Of a stretch of DNA of 64,000 nt, positions 1 through 8,278 are shown one piece after another. Location: the NCBI RefSeq assembly GCF_000935025.1, contig NZ_CP010836.1, positions 1,488,001 to 1,552,000 of the forward strand, written 5' to 3'. The position numbers and the translations under genes were made by a program. Position 1 is the stretch's first letter, and every line of letters begins with the position of its first letter. The DNA comes from Sphingomonas hengshuiensis (GTDB lineage: Bacteria; Pseudomonadota; Alphaproteobacteria; Sphingomonadales; Sphingomonadaceae). Under the pieces are notes generated by a model, which was not told the DNA's origin, searched no databases, and worked only from the letters and a program-made list of their open reading frames with translations.

Positions 1-928
1 TCTTGTACACGGCGCGGCTGTTACTGTCATAGCCCGAGGTCGGATTTCGACCGGCATAGGCGTTGCAAGTAGCTTGGGTAGTATTACTGTAGACAGTGGA
101 CGACGAGCTTCCGTAATTCGCTTCATATGCCCTGCGCGTTGAATAGGCATAAGTGCCGATGTTCAGGAAGCTGCTCGGAATGATCTTCCCGACATTCACC
201 GTTGAGGTGTAGGGGACGAAGCCATAGCGGATCTTGGTCGTCGAATCCGCGGTTGCCGCGAGCGTGTCGTAGAAGTTGAGCACCGCAGTCCGCAGCGCCT
301 TGATCCGCGCGTTGCTCTTTTCGGTGGTGTAATAGCCCGTGGTCCCGTCGGAGCGGGTATAAGAGTAGACGGTTTGACCACTATACGACGTGTCGCTCGC
401 GGCATACGCCATCGATCCGGTAGTATCGAGCACGAACATCACGTCGACATCGGCGATATCGAACCTTGCCTCGCAGGTGACGGTCAACTGGACGGGATCA
501 AATCCCATCATGCCGGTCAGCGTCATCGGCACGGTGGCGACGGCGGTGCCCGCAACCTGGCTGTCGGTGGTCTTTCGCGGCGTGAACAACGCACCGGTGG
601 AGGCGAACATCCCCGACTGGAAATTGGCGGCGAAGAAGTTCTGGGCCTTTGCCGCCGCGTTGTCGTCCAGGGTCGTAGACGTGCTCGACACCATGAACTT
701 GCGCCCCGCAAGCACCCCGGCGTCGCACGCCTGTTGCAGCCGAACCTTGACCACATAGAGCCGCGCCGTATCGACAGAAGACCCGACCAGCGCGATCAGC
801 GGGATCAGCGCCATCACCATCAGCGCGAGCGTGTTGCCGCGTTTGTCGCGCGCCAGCCGGGCGAGGAAGCCCCCCGCCTGGACCTTGTTGTTCGTAACCG
901 ACCCCGCCATTGTACCCGACTCTTTCAT
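1..928 (-). CDS. TadG-like Flp/Tad pilus assembly protein with vWA domain (3' end outside window)
   Basis: The gene runs off the left edge; 309 codons are visible from an ATG at 928 (a second in-frame ATG lies at 910). The N-terminus is basic (ARDKRGN) and is followed by one membrane segment at about residues 33-52, the TadE/TadG arrangement. Around residue 170 the MIDAS metal-binding motif of a von Willebrand A domain is visible (FVLDTTGSM). In the family such proteins are minor pilins or assembly factors of the Flp/Tad pilus, anchored in the inner membrane with the bulk in the periplasm. No other tad gene is in view, so pilus membership rests on this protein alone. A CtrA-like box lies about 30 bases upstream. 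Confidence 0.8.
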   Translation of the reverse strand, partial: MKESGTMAGSVTNNKVQAGGFLARLARDKRGNTLALMVMALIPLIALVGSSVDTARLYVVKVRLQQACDAGVLAGRKFMVSSTSTTLDDNAAAKAQNFFAANFQSGMFASTGALFTPRKTTDSQVAGTAVATVPMTLTGMMGFDPVQLTVTCEARFDIADVDVMFVLDTTGSMAYAASDTSYSGQTVYSYTRSDGTTGYYTTEKSNARIKALRTAVLNFYDTLAATADSTTKIRYGFVPYTSTVNVGKIIPSSFLNIGTYAYSTRRAYEANYGSSSSTVYSNTTQATCNAYAGRNPTSGYDSNSRAVYK

Positions 929-955
929 CTCGGGCGGTTCATGCGCGAGCCAGCG

Positions 956-970
956 TTAATTTCGTCTCAA
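956..970. promoter_or_regulatory. CtrA-like box (one mismatch) upstream of the tadG-like gene
   Basis: On the minus strand the sequence reads TTGA-N7-TTAAC, one mismatch from the alphaproteobacterial CtrA full site TTAA-N7-TTAAC. It sits 28-42 bases before the ATG at 928. Pilus genes are known CtrA targets in other alphaproteobacteria. A single mismatched site could be chance. Confidence 0.3.
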
Positions 971-1023
971 TCCTGCCGGTAAATTGGGCTTGCGGGCGGG
1001 GCGCGCTGCGGTAGGGGAATGCC

Positions 1024-1686
1024 ATGACACCCAACAGCCCCGAGCGCGGGCTTGTCCTGACCTATGCCCCGGCGCCCGCCCGTGCGGGCCTTGCCGCGCT
1101 GCTCGCGCTGGACGATGCGCTGGCGCAATTGCTGCGGACCACGCGCGAGCCGGCGCTGGGGCAGTTGCGGCTGGCGTGGTGGCGCGAGGCGCTGGAGAAG
1201 CTCGACAGCGCGCCTGCGCCTGCGGAGCCGGTGCTTCAGGCGCTGGCGGCGCAGGTGGTGCCGCATGCGGGCGGCGCGGCGCTGGTGCCGATCGTCCATG
1301 GCTGGGAAATACTGGTCGAGGAAGAGCGGTTGGACGCGGCGGGGCTGGTGCGGTTTGCGGAGGGGCGCGGGGCGCTGTTCGTCGCTGCCGGGCGCGTGCT
1401 GGGCGCTGGTCCGCGCGATCCGGTGATGCAGGCGGGGCAGGGTTGGGCGCTGTCCGACCTCGCGCGCCATCTGGCCGAACCCGCCGAGGCGGATGCGGCG
1501 CGGGCGCTGGCCCGGCCGCTTCTGGATGCGGCGACTGCCGTGCGGTGGAGCGCCAAGGGCCGCGCGCTGGGCGCGATGGCGCATCTGGCGCGGATGGACC
1601 TTTCGGTGCCCGCCGAGACGCCGGTGCCGGTGGGCGCGCCGCAGCGAGTGGCGCGGCTGTTATGGCACCGGATGAGCGGACGATAA
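1024..1686 (+). CDS. Squalene/phytoene synthase family protein, probably non-catalytic
   Basis: This is a 220-residue protein, shorter than the roughly 280-300 residues of true phytoene synthases. The family-typical LRLAWWREAL stretch is at about residues 49-58, preceded by LLALDDALAQ. I do not see a convincing pair of DxxxD prenyl-diphosphate/Mg2+ motifs, so an enzyme role is doubtful. The closest functional analogue by architecture is the NDUFAF6-like branch (complex I assembly), but that is inference. The ATG follows an AGGGG stretch at a workable spacing. The gene diverges from the tadG-like gene and has no obvious operon partner. Confidence 0.6.
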   Translation: MTPNSPERGLVLTYAPAPARAGLAALLALDDALAQLLRTTREPALGQLRLAWWREALEKLDSAPAPAEPVLQALAAQVVPHAGGAALVPIVHGWEILVEEERLDAAGLVRFAEGRGALFVAAGRVLGAGPRDPVMQAGQGWALSDLARHLAEPAEADAARALARPLLDAATAVRWSAKGRALGAMAHLARMDLSVPAETPVPVGAPQRVARLLWHRMSGR

Positions 1687-1749
1687 CGCTTGGCGTGACG
1701 CAATGACGTCATTACCCTGCCGGAACGACGTGTCGGCGGGAGAGGGGCG

Positions 1750-2229
1750 ATGTGGCGCTATCTGGCGGGGATGGGGGCGGTGCTGCTGCTGGCGGTTGCC
1801 GGCATTTTCGCGTTTCGCGGCGGCGCCGCGACCAGGCCGCTGGTGCCACCGGTGCCCGCCGCGCGGGCTGCGGCTGCGGCGGATACCGCGCTACCCGACG
1901 AAGCGCCGCGCGCCAGTGACCGCACTCGCGAGCAGAAACGCTTCGACCGCTATGACAAGGACCGCAACGAACTGATCGCGCGCGAGGAGTATCTGGCGTC
2001 GCGGCGCAAGGCGTTCGGGAAGCTGGATGCCGATGGCGACGGGCGGCTGAGCTTCGGCGAATGGGCGGCAAAGACCACCGCGAAGTTCGTCGAGGCGGAC
2101 CAGGACAAGTCCGGGACCATGACCCGTGCGGAGTTCCTGACGACTGCGCCGAAGCGGCGTACGGCGAAGGCGGCGTGCGCATGTGCGCCTGCTGCGCCGG
2201 TGGCGGCGCGCGATGAGGGGGAGGAATAG
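1750..2229 (+). CDS. Membrane-anchored or secreted EF-hand calcium-binding protein
   Basis: The 159-residue protein starts with a hydrophobic segment (about residues 5-22) that acts as an uncleaved anchor or signal peptide. A Pro/Ala-rich linker follows. Three EF-hand-type loops are visible: DKDRNELIAREE (about residue 70), DADGDGRLSFGE (about 93) and DQDKSGTMTRAE (about 117). The second and third have acidic residues at the expected coordinating positions. The C-terminus is basic and contains a CAC triplet. It probably binds Ca2+ in the periplasm; the partner is unknown. The gene is followed at once by the inverted-repeat cluster at 2256-2527. Confidence 0.75.
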   Translation: MWRYLAGMGAVLLLAVAGIFAFRGGAATRPLVPPVPAARAAAAADTALPDEAPRASDRTREQKRFDRYDKDRNELIAREEYLASRRKAFGKLDADGDGRLSFGEWAAKTTAKFVEADQDKSGTMTRAEFLTTAPKRRTAKAACACAPAAPVAARDEGEE

Positions 2230-2255
2230 GGGGCGGGGGTTTAGAAGAAGTGAGA

Positions 2256-2527
2256 GGTTCGCGCAGAGGCGCGGAGGCGCAGAGAAGGATTTTTCAACGC
2301 GAAGGCGCGGAGCGCAAGAAACGGCTTCGCCGTGGGGGTTCCCGAGCCACGGATACTCAATTCTTCGCGGCTTCGCGCCTTCGCGTGAAACCCCCTTCTT
2401 CTCTGCGCCTCCGCGCCTCTGCGCGAACCCCTATCTTCTTTTCATAAAGAACGAGTTTCTCACACAAAGCCACCAAGGCACGAAGAAGCCCCCTTGTTTT
2501 CGTGTCTTCGCGGCTTTGTGTGAGAAA
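2256..2527. repeat. Cluster of three inverted repeats related to the GxxExxY-cassette termini
   Basis: The gap between the EF-hand gene and trmFO is almost entirely inverted repeats. The outer pair is a perfect 32-bp inverted repeat (2256-2287 and 2398-2429) built of CGCAGAGG/CGCGGAGG-like units. An imperfect pair lies inside it (2292-2320 and 2361-2390). A third imperfect pair follows (about 2456-2487 and 2497-2527). The unit pattern matches the 30-bp terminal repeats at 43101-43130 and 43540-43569, which enclose a GxxExxY gene. Here the interiors are too short for a gene, so these look like empty or collapsed copies. Strong hairpins should form in RNA, so the cluster could also end transcription from either side. 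Confidence 0.8.
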
Positions 2528-2556
2528 ATTCTCAGGCGCTTCCGCGCGGACCCTTC

Positions 2557-3885
2557 TTACCCCGGCATCCATTCCGCAAACGCGGCACGCGCCCGCGCGG
2601 TGTACATCAGCTTGCGGTCGGCCTTCTTGCTGCGCCCCTCGATCGGCGGGAACAGCCCGAAATTGACGTTCATCGGCTGATAGGTTTCGACCTCCGCCTC
2701 ACCGGTGATGTGCGCGAGCAGCGCGCCCAGCGCGGTCGCGCGCGGCGGCGTGGGCAGCGTGGTGCCCGACAGCTCGGCAATCGCGAAGCGCGCCGCCAGC
2801 ATCCCGATCGCCGAACTCTCGACATAGCCTTCGCAGCCGGTGATCTGTCCGGCGAAGCGGATATTGGGGCGCGATTTCAACCGCAGCGTCGGGTCGAGCA
2901 GCTCGGGCGATCTGATGAACGTGTTACGATGCAGCCCGCCCAGCCGCGCGAACTCGGCCTTTTCCAGCCCCGGAATCGTGCGGAACAGCGCGACCTGGTC
3001 GGCATATTTGAGCTTGGTCTGGAAACCTACCATGTTCCACAGCGTGGCGCTCGCATTGTCCTGGCGGAGCTGGACGCACGCATAGGGCCAGCGCCCGGTG
3101 CTCGGCTGGTCGAGCCCGACGCCCTTCATCGGGCCATAGCGCAGCGTGTCGACGCCGCGCTCGGCCATCACTTCGATCGGCATACAGCCTTCGAAATAGG
3201 GGACATTCTCCCATTCGCGGAACTCGGTCTTCTCGCCCGCGAGGAGGCCGGCGTGGAAAGCGAGATACTGGTCCTTGGTCATCGGGCAGTTGATATAATC
3301 CTTGCCCGTGCCGCCGGGGCCGACCTTATCCCAGCGCGACTGCATCCACGCCACGTCCATGTCGATGCTGTCGCGGTGGACGATGGGGGCGATCGCGTCG
3401 AAAAAGGCGAGGCTGTCCTTGCCGGTGGCGGCGCCGATGCTCTCGGCGAGCGCGGGCGCGGTGAGCGGGCCGGTGGCGACGATGGCGAGGCCGTCGCTGG
3501 GGAGCGTGTCGACGCGCTCGCGCACGATCTCGATATTGGGGTGGGCGGCGAGCGCGGCGGTGACGCTGTCGGCGAAACCGTCGCGGTCGACCGCGAGCGC
3601 GGAGCCCGCCGGCACCTGATGCTTGTCCGCCTGCGCGAAGATCAGCGAGCCGAGCGCGCGCATCTCGGCATGGAGCAGGCCCACCGCGTTACGCTCGGCA
3701 TCGTCGGAGCGGAAGCTGTTCGAGCAGACCAGCTCGGCGAGCCGGTCGCTCTGGTGCGCAGGCGTCATGCTGCCCGAGCCGCGCATCTCGGAGAGGCGGA
3801 CCTTGCGCCCCGCCTGCGCAAGCTGCCACGCCGCCTCCGACCCGGCGAGGCCGCCGCCGATGATGTGGATGTCGTGGGTGGGCAT
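2557..3885 (-). CDS. trmFO: Methylenetetrahydrofolate-tRNA-(uracil-54-C5)-methyltransferase TrmFO
   Basis: The 442-residue protein is full length for TrmFO, the folate/FAD-dependent enzyme that makes m5U54 in the tRNA T-loop. The N-terminus has the FAD dinucleotide-binding motif ([12 protein letters not shown], residues 6-17). Family blocks include [20 protein letters not shown] and, near the C-terminus, [16 protein letters not shown], with the conserved cysteines. I chose the ATG at 3885 ([11 protein letters not shown]) because the frame stays open far upstream but without homology. The gene lies 7 bases downstream of a small membrane protein gene, so it is probably the last gene of a transcript that begins at the GbsR-type regulator. 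Confidence 0.96.
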   Translation of the reverse strand: MPTHDIHIIGGGLAGSEAAWQLAQAGRKVRLSEMRGSGSMTPAHQSDRLAELVCSNSFRSDDAERNAVGLLHAEMRALGSLIFAQADKHQVPAGSALAVDRDGFADSVTAALAAHPNIEIVRERVDTLPSDGLAIVATGPLTAPALAESIGAATGKDSLAFFDAIAPIVHRDSIDMDVAWMQSRWDKVGPGGTGKDYINCPMTKDQYLAFHAGLLAGEKTEFREWENVPYFEGCMPIEVMAERGVDTLRYGPMKGVGLDQPSTGRWPYACVQLRQDNASATLWNMVGFQTKLKYADQVALFRTIPGLEKAEFARLGGLHRNTFIRSPELLDPTLRLKSRPNIRFAGQITGCEGYVESSAIGMLAARFAIAELSGTTLPTPPRATALGALLAHITGEAEVETYQPMNVNFGLFPPIEGRSKKADRKLMYTARARAAFAEWMPG

Positions 3886-3892
3886 GGGGTGT

Positions 3893-4330
3893 CTACTCTT
3901 CGAACTCGGGCCAGTGGACATAGCGACGGGCGAGCGCCGCGCAAGCCGCGCCGGTGAAGACGAGCGCCAGCGCGGGGGGTGAGTCGGCGCCACCGCCCGG
4001 GCCGAGTACGGCCCCGGCGCACATCGCCGCACCGGCGAGCGCCCATATCGCCGGATGTCGCAACCCCGGGCTCCAGCGCCCGACCGTCGCCATGAACGCA
4101 ACCCCGCCCAATATCGGGATCGCGCTGAGGAGCATCCCGAAGATGGACGCTAGCGCAGCCGCGGCAAACAGTCCCAGCACGAATTCGATGGAGGGTAGTT
4201 CGACCGGGATCGTGTCGCCCGGCATGGTCTGTTGCGTGGCGAGCAGGCAGGCGAGGAGGAAGAAACTCCCTGCCCACGCCGCAGGGATCGCGACCGCTCG
4301 ATGGCCCCATTCGGCGCGCGGGACCGGCAT
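3893..4330 (-). CDS. Hypothetical integral membrane protein
   Basis: The 145-residue protein has about four predicted membrane segments (residues 11-31, 47-70, 71-87 and 95-127) and no recognised enzymatic motif. It begins 3 bases after the stop of the upstream membrane gene and ends 7 bases before trmFO, so co-transcription is likely. I do not recognise a named family. Confidence 0.6.
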   Translation of the reverse strand: MPVPRAEWGHRAVAIPAAWAGSFFLLACLLATQQTMPGDTIPVELPSIEFVLGLFAAAALASIFGMLLSAIPILGGVAFMATVGRWSPGLRHPAIWALAGAAMCAGAVLGPGGGADSPPALALVFTGAACAALARRYVHWPEFEE

Positions 4331-4333
4331 GGC

Positions 4334-4714
4334 TCAGGCCTCCAGCGCGGGGGCGTGGCGACGCTGGTTGTACCAGCCCTCCACGGTGCGTCCGAAATGC
4401 GCGACGGCGCCCATGTTGAAGAAGTGCATCGCGCCGAGGACGATCACCGCCAGCCCGACCTTGCTGCTGAGGAAGCGGATCGCCTCGGGCACCGTCTGCG
4501 GCTCGCGGCCCAGGCTGAGCGTCAGCGTGATGAAGCCGATATTTATGAGGTAGAAGCCGACCACCAGCAGATGATTGGTCGAGCGGGCGAGTGTCTCGTC
4601 ATGGCCGAAGCAGCGGATCAGAAAGACTTCGCCGTTGCGGGACAGCGTGCGCGCCACCCAGATGGTGATTCCGAGCGTGATCGCGAGGTACAACGCATAG
4701 GCGGTTTCGACCAT
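4334..4714 (-). CDS. Small integral membrane protein under a GbsR-type regulator
   Basis: The 126-residue protein has three to four hydrophobic segments (about residues 4-20, 47-67 and 84-103) separated by conserved-looking loops (RCFGHDETLARSTNH, HFFNMG). The start is well supported by GGAG placed 8-9 bases before the ATG at 4714. A palindrome resembling the one in front of the neighbouring regulator gene sits just upstream of the ribosome-binding site (4728-4745). That makes the gene the likely direct target of that regulator. The function is unknown. Confidence 0.7.
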   Translation of the reverse strand: MVETAYALYLAITLGITIWVARTLSRNGEVFLIRCFGHDETLARSTNHLLVVGFYLINIGFITLTLSLGREPQTVPEAIRFLSSKVGLAVIVLGAMHFFNMGAVAHFGRTVEGWYNQRRHAPALEA

Positions 4715-4727
4715 GGGAATTCTCCTT

Positions 4728-4745
4728 CTTCTGAAAAATGAGAAA
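4728..4745 (-). promoter_or_regulatory. Operator-like half-palindrome, second copy of the GbsR site
   Basis: On the minus strand this reads TTTCTCATTTTTCAGAAG. It shares TTTCT and TTTCAGAA at the same positions with the 18-bp palindrome at 5341-5358. Both sites begin 13-14 bases upstream of a start codon. The common spacing suggests the same protein binds both. Confidence 0.5.
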
Positions 4746-4780
4746 CTGAGAGGCGTGAAAAGGCATTGAGCGGGGGTGCC

Positions 4781-5326
4781 TCAGGGGTCTTTCGGCGCCT
4801 TCGGGCTGACGAAGCGGGCGATCTTGCCCCCCATCTTCATCAGCGTCACCAAAGTCGGTTTGGGCAGGCGGCGGACTTGGTCGTACCAGCCGCCCAGCGT
4901 GTCCATGAACTCGTGCATCCGGGTGATGCGTTCGCGCAGGTGCTTCGGCGCGCTCTCGTCGCGCGCCAGCCGTTCGGACAGTTCGGCGATCAGCGCGATC
5001 GTCGGGTCGATCTCGCGGCGTTTGCGCTCGGCGCTGATCCGCATGAGCATTTCCCACAGGTCGGTCTCGGCGACGAAATGGTCGCGGCGGTCGCCGTCGA
5101 CATGGACGCGGCGGACGATGTTGTACGCCATCAGTTCCTTGAGCCCGGTCGAGATGTTCGAGCGGGCGAGGGTGAGCGCCTCGGCGATGTCCTCCGCGGT
5201 GATCGGGTCGGCGGAGAGATAGAGCAGCGCGTGGATCTGCGCGACCGAGCGGTTGACGCCCCAATGCGTGCCCATTTCCCCCCAATGGAGGATGAAGGCC
5301 TTTGCGTCGGGATGGTCGCTGATCAT
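4781..5326 (-). CDS. GbsR/MarR family transcriptional regulator
   Basis: The 181-residue protein has a winged helix-turn-helix at about residues 22-85 (ALLYLSADPITAEDIAEALTLARSNISTGLKEL) of the GbsR/MarR type. A helical C-terminal half follows, with a DTLGGWYDQ segment typical of this branch. The ATG at 5326 (MISDHPDAKAF) gives the normal family length; an upstream open frame has no homology. The gene leads a same-strand cluster with two small membrane genes and trmFO. A near-perfect palindrome precedes it, and a related site precedes the next gene, so autoregulation plus control of the membrane gene is likely. Confidence 0.85.
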   Translation of the reverse strand: MISDHPDAKAFILHWGEMGTHWGVNRSVAQIHALLYLSADPITAEDIAEALTLARSNISTGLKELMAYNIVRRVHVDGDRRDHFVAETDLWEMLMRISAERKRREIDPTIALIAELSERLARDESAPKHLRERITRMHEFMDTLGGWYDQVRRLPKPTLVTLMKMGGKIARFVSPKAPKDP

Positions 5327-5340
5327 CGTCGTGTCCGTTG

Positions 5341-5358
5341 TTTCTGTAATTTCAGAAA
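5341..5358. promoter_or_regulatory. 18-bp palindromic operator of the GbsR-type regulator
   Basis: TTTCTGTAATTTCAGAAA is an inverted repeat in which eight of nine base pairs match. It starts 14 bases before the regulator's ATG (5326). The AT-rich symmetric site contrasts with the GC-rich surroundings and fits a dimeric MarR-type winged-helix protein. Confidence 0.6.
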
Positions 5359-5439
5359 TAGCGGACGACGCGCCGCGCGTCAAGCCGGTTGCGGTGCGGG
5401 CTGCGCTGGCGTCTGATGCCGTAAACCGGGGAGAGGGCG

Positions 5440-6075
5440 ATGGCGGACAGGAAGGACTGGGTGCTTGCGGCCGCGCTGGTCGCGGGGATGAGCTATTATG
5501 CCGATTATTGGCTGGCCATCGAAGGGCCCGCGGCCGTGTTGTGGAAAGGCTCCGGAGTCGCGCTGCTGGCATTATGGGCGGCGCTGCACGCGCGGGGCGC
5601 CGATGGGCGTGCCATCGCGGCGGTGCTCGGGCTGGGCGCGGCGGGGGATATGCTGCTGGAGACGCATGGGCTGACCGTCGGGGCGCTCGCGTTCCTCGCG
5701 GGGCATGTGCTGGCGGTGCGGCTGTATTTGCGCCACGGGGCGGGGCCCTTGCCGTTGCTGGCGGGCAATGCCGTGGGCATCGCGCTGCTGGCGGCATTGC
5801 TGTCGGGTGCGGGGGACGGCGCCCTGGGGATTGCGGTCTACGCGCTTGGGCTGGGGGCGATGGAGGGTGCGGCGTGGACCAGTCGCTTTCCCCGCCGCAC
5901 CGTCGGGCTGGGGGCGGTGCTGTTCGTCGTCTCCGACCTGCTGATTTTCGCCCGGCAGGGCGCGCTTGCCGAGTCGGTGCTGCCGGGGCTGTTGATCTGG
6001 CCGACCTATTTCGCGGGTCAGGCGTTGATCGCCTGGGGCGTGGTCACCACGCTTGCTAAAGGACAGCGCGGATGA
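5440..6075 (+). CDS. YhhN/TMEM86 family membrane protein (lysoplasmalogenase-like)
   Basis: The 211-residue protein has about eight hydrophobic segments and the family signatures VLWKGSGVALLALWAALHA (about residues 31-49), AAGDMLLE (about 68-75) and VLFVVSDLLIFAR. The conserved Asp residues lie in the second and third of these. In the family these residues line the active site of lysoplasmalogenase, which cleaves the vinyl ether of lysoplasmalogens; bacterial substrates are less clear. A GGAGAGG stretch precedes the ATG. The stop overlaps the start of the DUF488 gene (ATGA), so the two are translationally coupled. Confidence 0.85.
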   Translation: MADRKDWVLAAALVAGMSYYADYWLAIEGPAAVLWKGSGVALLALWAALHARGADGRAIAAVLGLGAAGDMLLETHGLTVGALAFLAGHVLAVRLYLRHGAGPLPLLAGNAVGIALLAALLSGAGDGALGIAVYALGLGAMEGAAWTSRFPRRTVGLGAVLFVVSDLLIFARQGALAESVLPGLLIWPTYFAGQALIAWGVVTTLAKGQRG

Positions 6076-6503
6076 AGGTTTTCACGATCGGCTATGAAGC
6101 GACCACGATGGCGGAGTTCCTGGCGGCGCTCCAGCGCGCCGGCGTCGAGCGCGTGATCGACGTGCGCGCGCTGCCGCTCTCGCGCCGACCGGGTTTCTCG
6201 AAGAACATCCTCGCCGCCAGCCTGAACGACGCGGGCATCGAATATGTCCACCTCAAGGCCCTCGGCACCCCGAAGCGCGGGCGCGATGCCGCGAAGAAGG
6301 GAGACGTCGCCACGCTGGAGGCGGTGTATGAGGACCAGCTCGCGCTGCCAGAGGCGCAGGCACAGGCGGCGCGGATGCGCGCGCTGGCGGCGGAGAAGCC
6401 GAGCGCGCTGCTGTGCTTCGAACGCGATCCCCGGCATTGCCACCGCACGCTGCTGCTCGCCGCGGAAGGCGAGGGCGCCGAGGTGGTCGACCTGATGCCC
6501 TGA
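6072..6503 (+). CDS. DUF488 family protein
   Basis: The 143-residue protein has the DUF488 landmarks: N-terminal FTIGYEATTMAEF, VIDVRALPLSRRPGFSK (about residues 28-44), and C-terminal ALLCFERDPRHCHRTLL with a conserved Cys and His cluster. The biochemical role of the family is not established. Its start overlaps the preceding stop by four bases, indicating co-translation with the YhhN-like gene. It ends before a hairpin in the convergent gap to the DAHP synthase gene. Confidence 0.85.
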   Translation: MKVFTIGYEATTMAEFLAALQRAGVERVIDVRALPLSRRPGFSKNILAASLNDAGIEYVHLKALGTPKRGRDAAKKGDVATLEAVYEDQLALPEAQAQAARMRALAAEKPSALLCFERDPRHCHRTLLLAAEGEGAEVVDLMP

Positions 6504-6516
6504 TCGGGAAAAGGCC

Positions 6517-6544
6517 GGGGCCGCCCATGGGCGACCCCGTTTAG
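6517..6544. terminator. Hairpin terminator candidate between convergent genes
   Basis: GGGGCCGCCC and GGGCGACCCC form a 10-bp stem with one mismatch and an AT loop. On the plus strand it is followed by GTTTA. It lies 13 bases after the DUF488 stop. Confidence 0.5.
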
Positions 6545-6683
6545 TTCGGGGAGAGTTGCCGGCGCGACAGAGGGATAGCGCGCCGACAACGACTGTTTCG
6601 GCCAGCGAGGTTACGCCTGTGTTGCGGCGTGTTGCGACGCGGCGTAAATCTTTGCCACGCCGCCGCCACAAACTGGCAGCGGC

Positions 6684-8270
6684 TTAGGCCGCCGCCTTGC
6701 GCCGCTCCGCCATTTCCTCGTTGAGCATCTCCGCGAGCAGGAACGCGAGTTCCAGGCTCTGCCCCGCATTGAGCCGGGGATCGCAATGCGTGTGGTAGCG
6801 ATCGGCGAGCGACGTCTCGGTCACGTCCACTGCGCCGCCCGTGCATTCGGTGACGTTCTGTCCGGTCATCTCGGCATGGATGCCGCCGGCAAAGGTCCCT
6901 TCGGCCCGATGCACCGCGAAGAAGCCGCGCACTTCGGCCAGGATGCGATCGAACGGCCGCGTCTTGTAGCCGTTCGCCGCCTTGACGACATTGCCGTGCA
7001 TCGGGTCGCAACTCCACACCACCGGATGCCCCTCGCGCTTCACCGCGCGGACGAGCTTGGGCAGCCCCGCCTCGATCTTGTCATGGCCGTATCGGGTGAT
7101 CAGCGTCATCCGCCCCGCGGTGCGGTTCGGGTTGAGCGTGTCGAGCAGCCGCAGCAGCGCGTCGGGCTCGAGGCTGGGGCCGCATTTCATTCCGATCGGG
7201 TTGCCGATCCCGCGCAGGAACTCGACATGCGCCGAGCCGTCGAAGCGGGTGCGGTCGCCAATCCACAGCATATGCGCGCTGGTGTCGTACCAGTCGCCGG
7301 TCAGGCTGTCCTGCCGCGTCAGCGCCTGCTCATAGGGGAGCAGCAGCGCCTCATGGCTGGTATAGAATTGCGTGCCCTTCAACTGCGGCACCGTCTCCGG
7401 GTTGATCCCGCACGCCTCCATGAAGTCCAGCGCTTCACCGATCCGGTCGGCGACATCGGCGAACTTGGCGGCCCAGGGGCTCTTGCCCATGAAGTCGTGC
7501 GTCCATTTATGGACCTGGTGCAGGTTCGCATAGCCGCCCTGCGCAAAGGCGCGCAGCAGGTTGAGCGTCGCCGCCGATTGCGAATAGCCCTGGATCATCC
7601 GCTTGGGATCGGGGTTGCGCGCCTCCGGCGTGAACGCGATGTCGTTGACATTGTCGCCGCGATAGCTGGGCAGGGTGACGCCATCGATCGTCTCGGTATC
7701 CGCCGAGCGCGGCTTGGCGAACTGGCCCGCCATGCGGCCGAGCTTTACCGTCGGCAGCTTCGACGCGAAGGTGAGCACCACCGCCATCTGGAGCAGCACG
7801 CGGAAGGTGTCGCGGATGTTATTGGGGTGGAACTCGGCGAAGCTTTCCGCGCAGTCGCCACCTTGGAGCAGGAACGCCTCGCCGCGCGACACGCGGGCGA
7901 GTTCGGTGGTCAGCTCGCGCGCCTCGCCCGCGAACACCAAAGGGGGATAGGACGAAAGCTGCGTCGTCGCGGCATCGAGCGCGGCGGGATCGGGGTAATT
8001 GGGCAATTGCCGCGCCTCCGCGGCCTTCCAGCTTTCAGGCGACCAGCCCATGTCTTGCTCCAGGTTGCGGACATGGACGTACCAGTCCTGATGATGGGCG
8101 ATGCCGTTGGCGGCGATCTGGTTGAGAACCGCGGGGGACGCGCGCTTTCCCTCTTCCTCCCAGCCCTGTACGGTCGAGCCGGGGGTGTCGAACCATGCCC
8201 CGAACGCCGCGCGGGAAAGCGCGCGGTCTTCGCGGAAACGGCGGATCTTGGAGCCTGCGAGTGTTGTCAT
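6684..8270 (-). CDS. aroG: Class II 3-deoxy-7-phosphoheptulonate (DAHP) synthase with N-terminal HTH domain
   Basis: The 528-residue protein condenses phosphoenolpyruvate and erythrose 4-phosphate in the first step of the shikimate pathway. From residue 74 it is a complete class II enzyme: QGGDCAESF (metal-binding Cys140), [34 protein letters not shown] and [10 protein letters not shown] are all present. The oddity is residues 1-73. Residues 8-57 read as an XRE-like helix-turn-helix ([20 protein letters not shown], then [14 protein letters not shown]), joined without a stop. Starting at Met74 would give 455 residues, the usual class II length, and that ATG has its own GGAG. Two palindromic repeats lie directly upstream of the long start. 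A full-length self-regulating enzyme, a short enzyme, or both may be made. Confidence 0.93.
   Translation of the reverse strand: MTTLAGSKIRRFREDRALSRAAFGAWFDTPGSTVQGWEEEGKRASPAVLNQIAANGIAHHQDWYVHVRNLEQDMGWSPESWKAAEARQLPNYPDPAALDAATTQLSSYPPLVFAGEARELTTELARVSRGEAFLLQGGDCAESFAEFHPNNIRDTFRVLLQMAVVLTFASKLPTVKLGRMAGQFAKPRSADTETIDGVTLPSYRGDNVNDIAFTPEARNPDPKRMIQGYSQSAATLNLLRAFAQGGYANLHQVHKWTHDFMGKSPWAAKFADVADRIGEALDFMEACGINPETVPQLKGTQFYTSHEALLLPYEQALTRQDSLTGDWYDTSAHMLWIGDRTRFDGSAHVEFLRGIGNPIGMKCGPSLEPDALLRLLDTLNPNRTAGRMTLITRYGHDKIEAGLPKLVRAVKREGHPVVWSCDPMHGNVVKAANGYKTRPFDRILAEVRGFFAVHRAEGTFAGGIHAEMTGQNVTECTGGAVDVTETSLADRYHTHCDPRLNAGQSLELAFLLAEMLNEEMAERRKAAA
8049..8061 (-). promoter_or_regulatory. Internal ribosome-binding site and start candidate in the DAHP synthase gene
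   Basis: On the minus strand GGAG (8061-8058) precedes an in-frame ATG (8051-8049) by six bases. Translation from here would produce the conventional 455-residue enzyme without the HTH extension. The long start at 8270 has only a weak AAGG-like site. Confidence 0.45.
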
Positions 8271-8278
8271 GCGCGGCC

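Noticed and set aside
2256..2527. CRISPR array
   Set aside because: The repeats are inverted and nested rather than direct with regular spacers, and no cas genes occur.
3886..4101. N-terminal extension of TrmFO
   Set aside because: It overlaps a membrane gene and precedes the FAD motif with no similarity; Met at 3885 gives the normal length.
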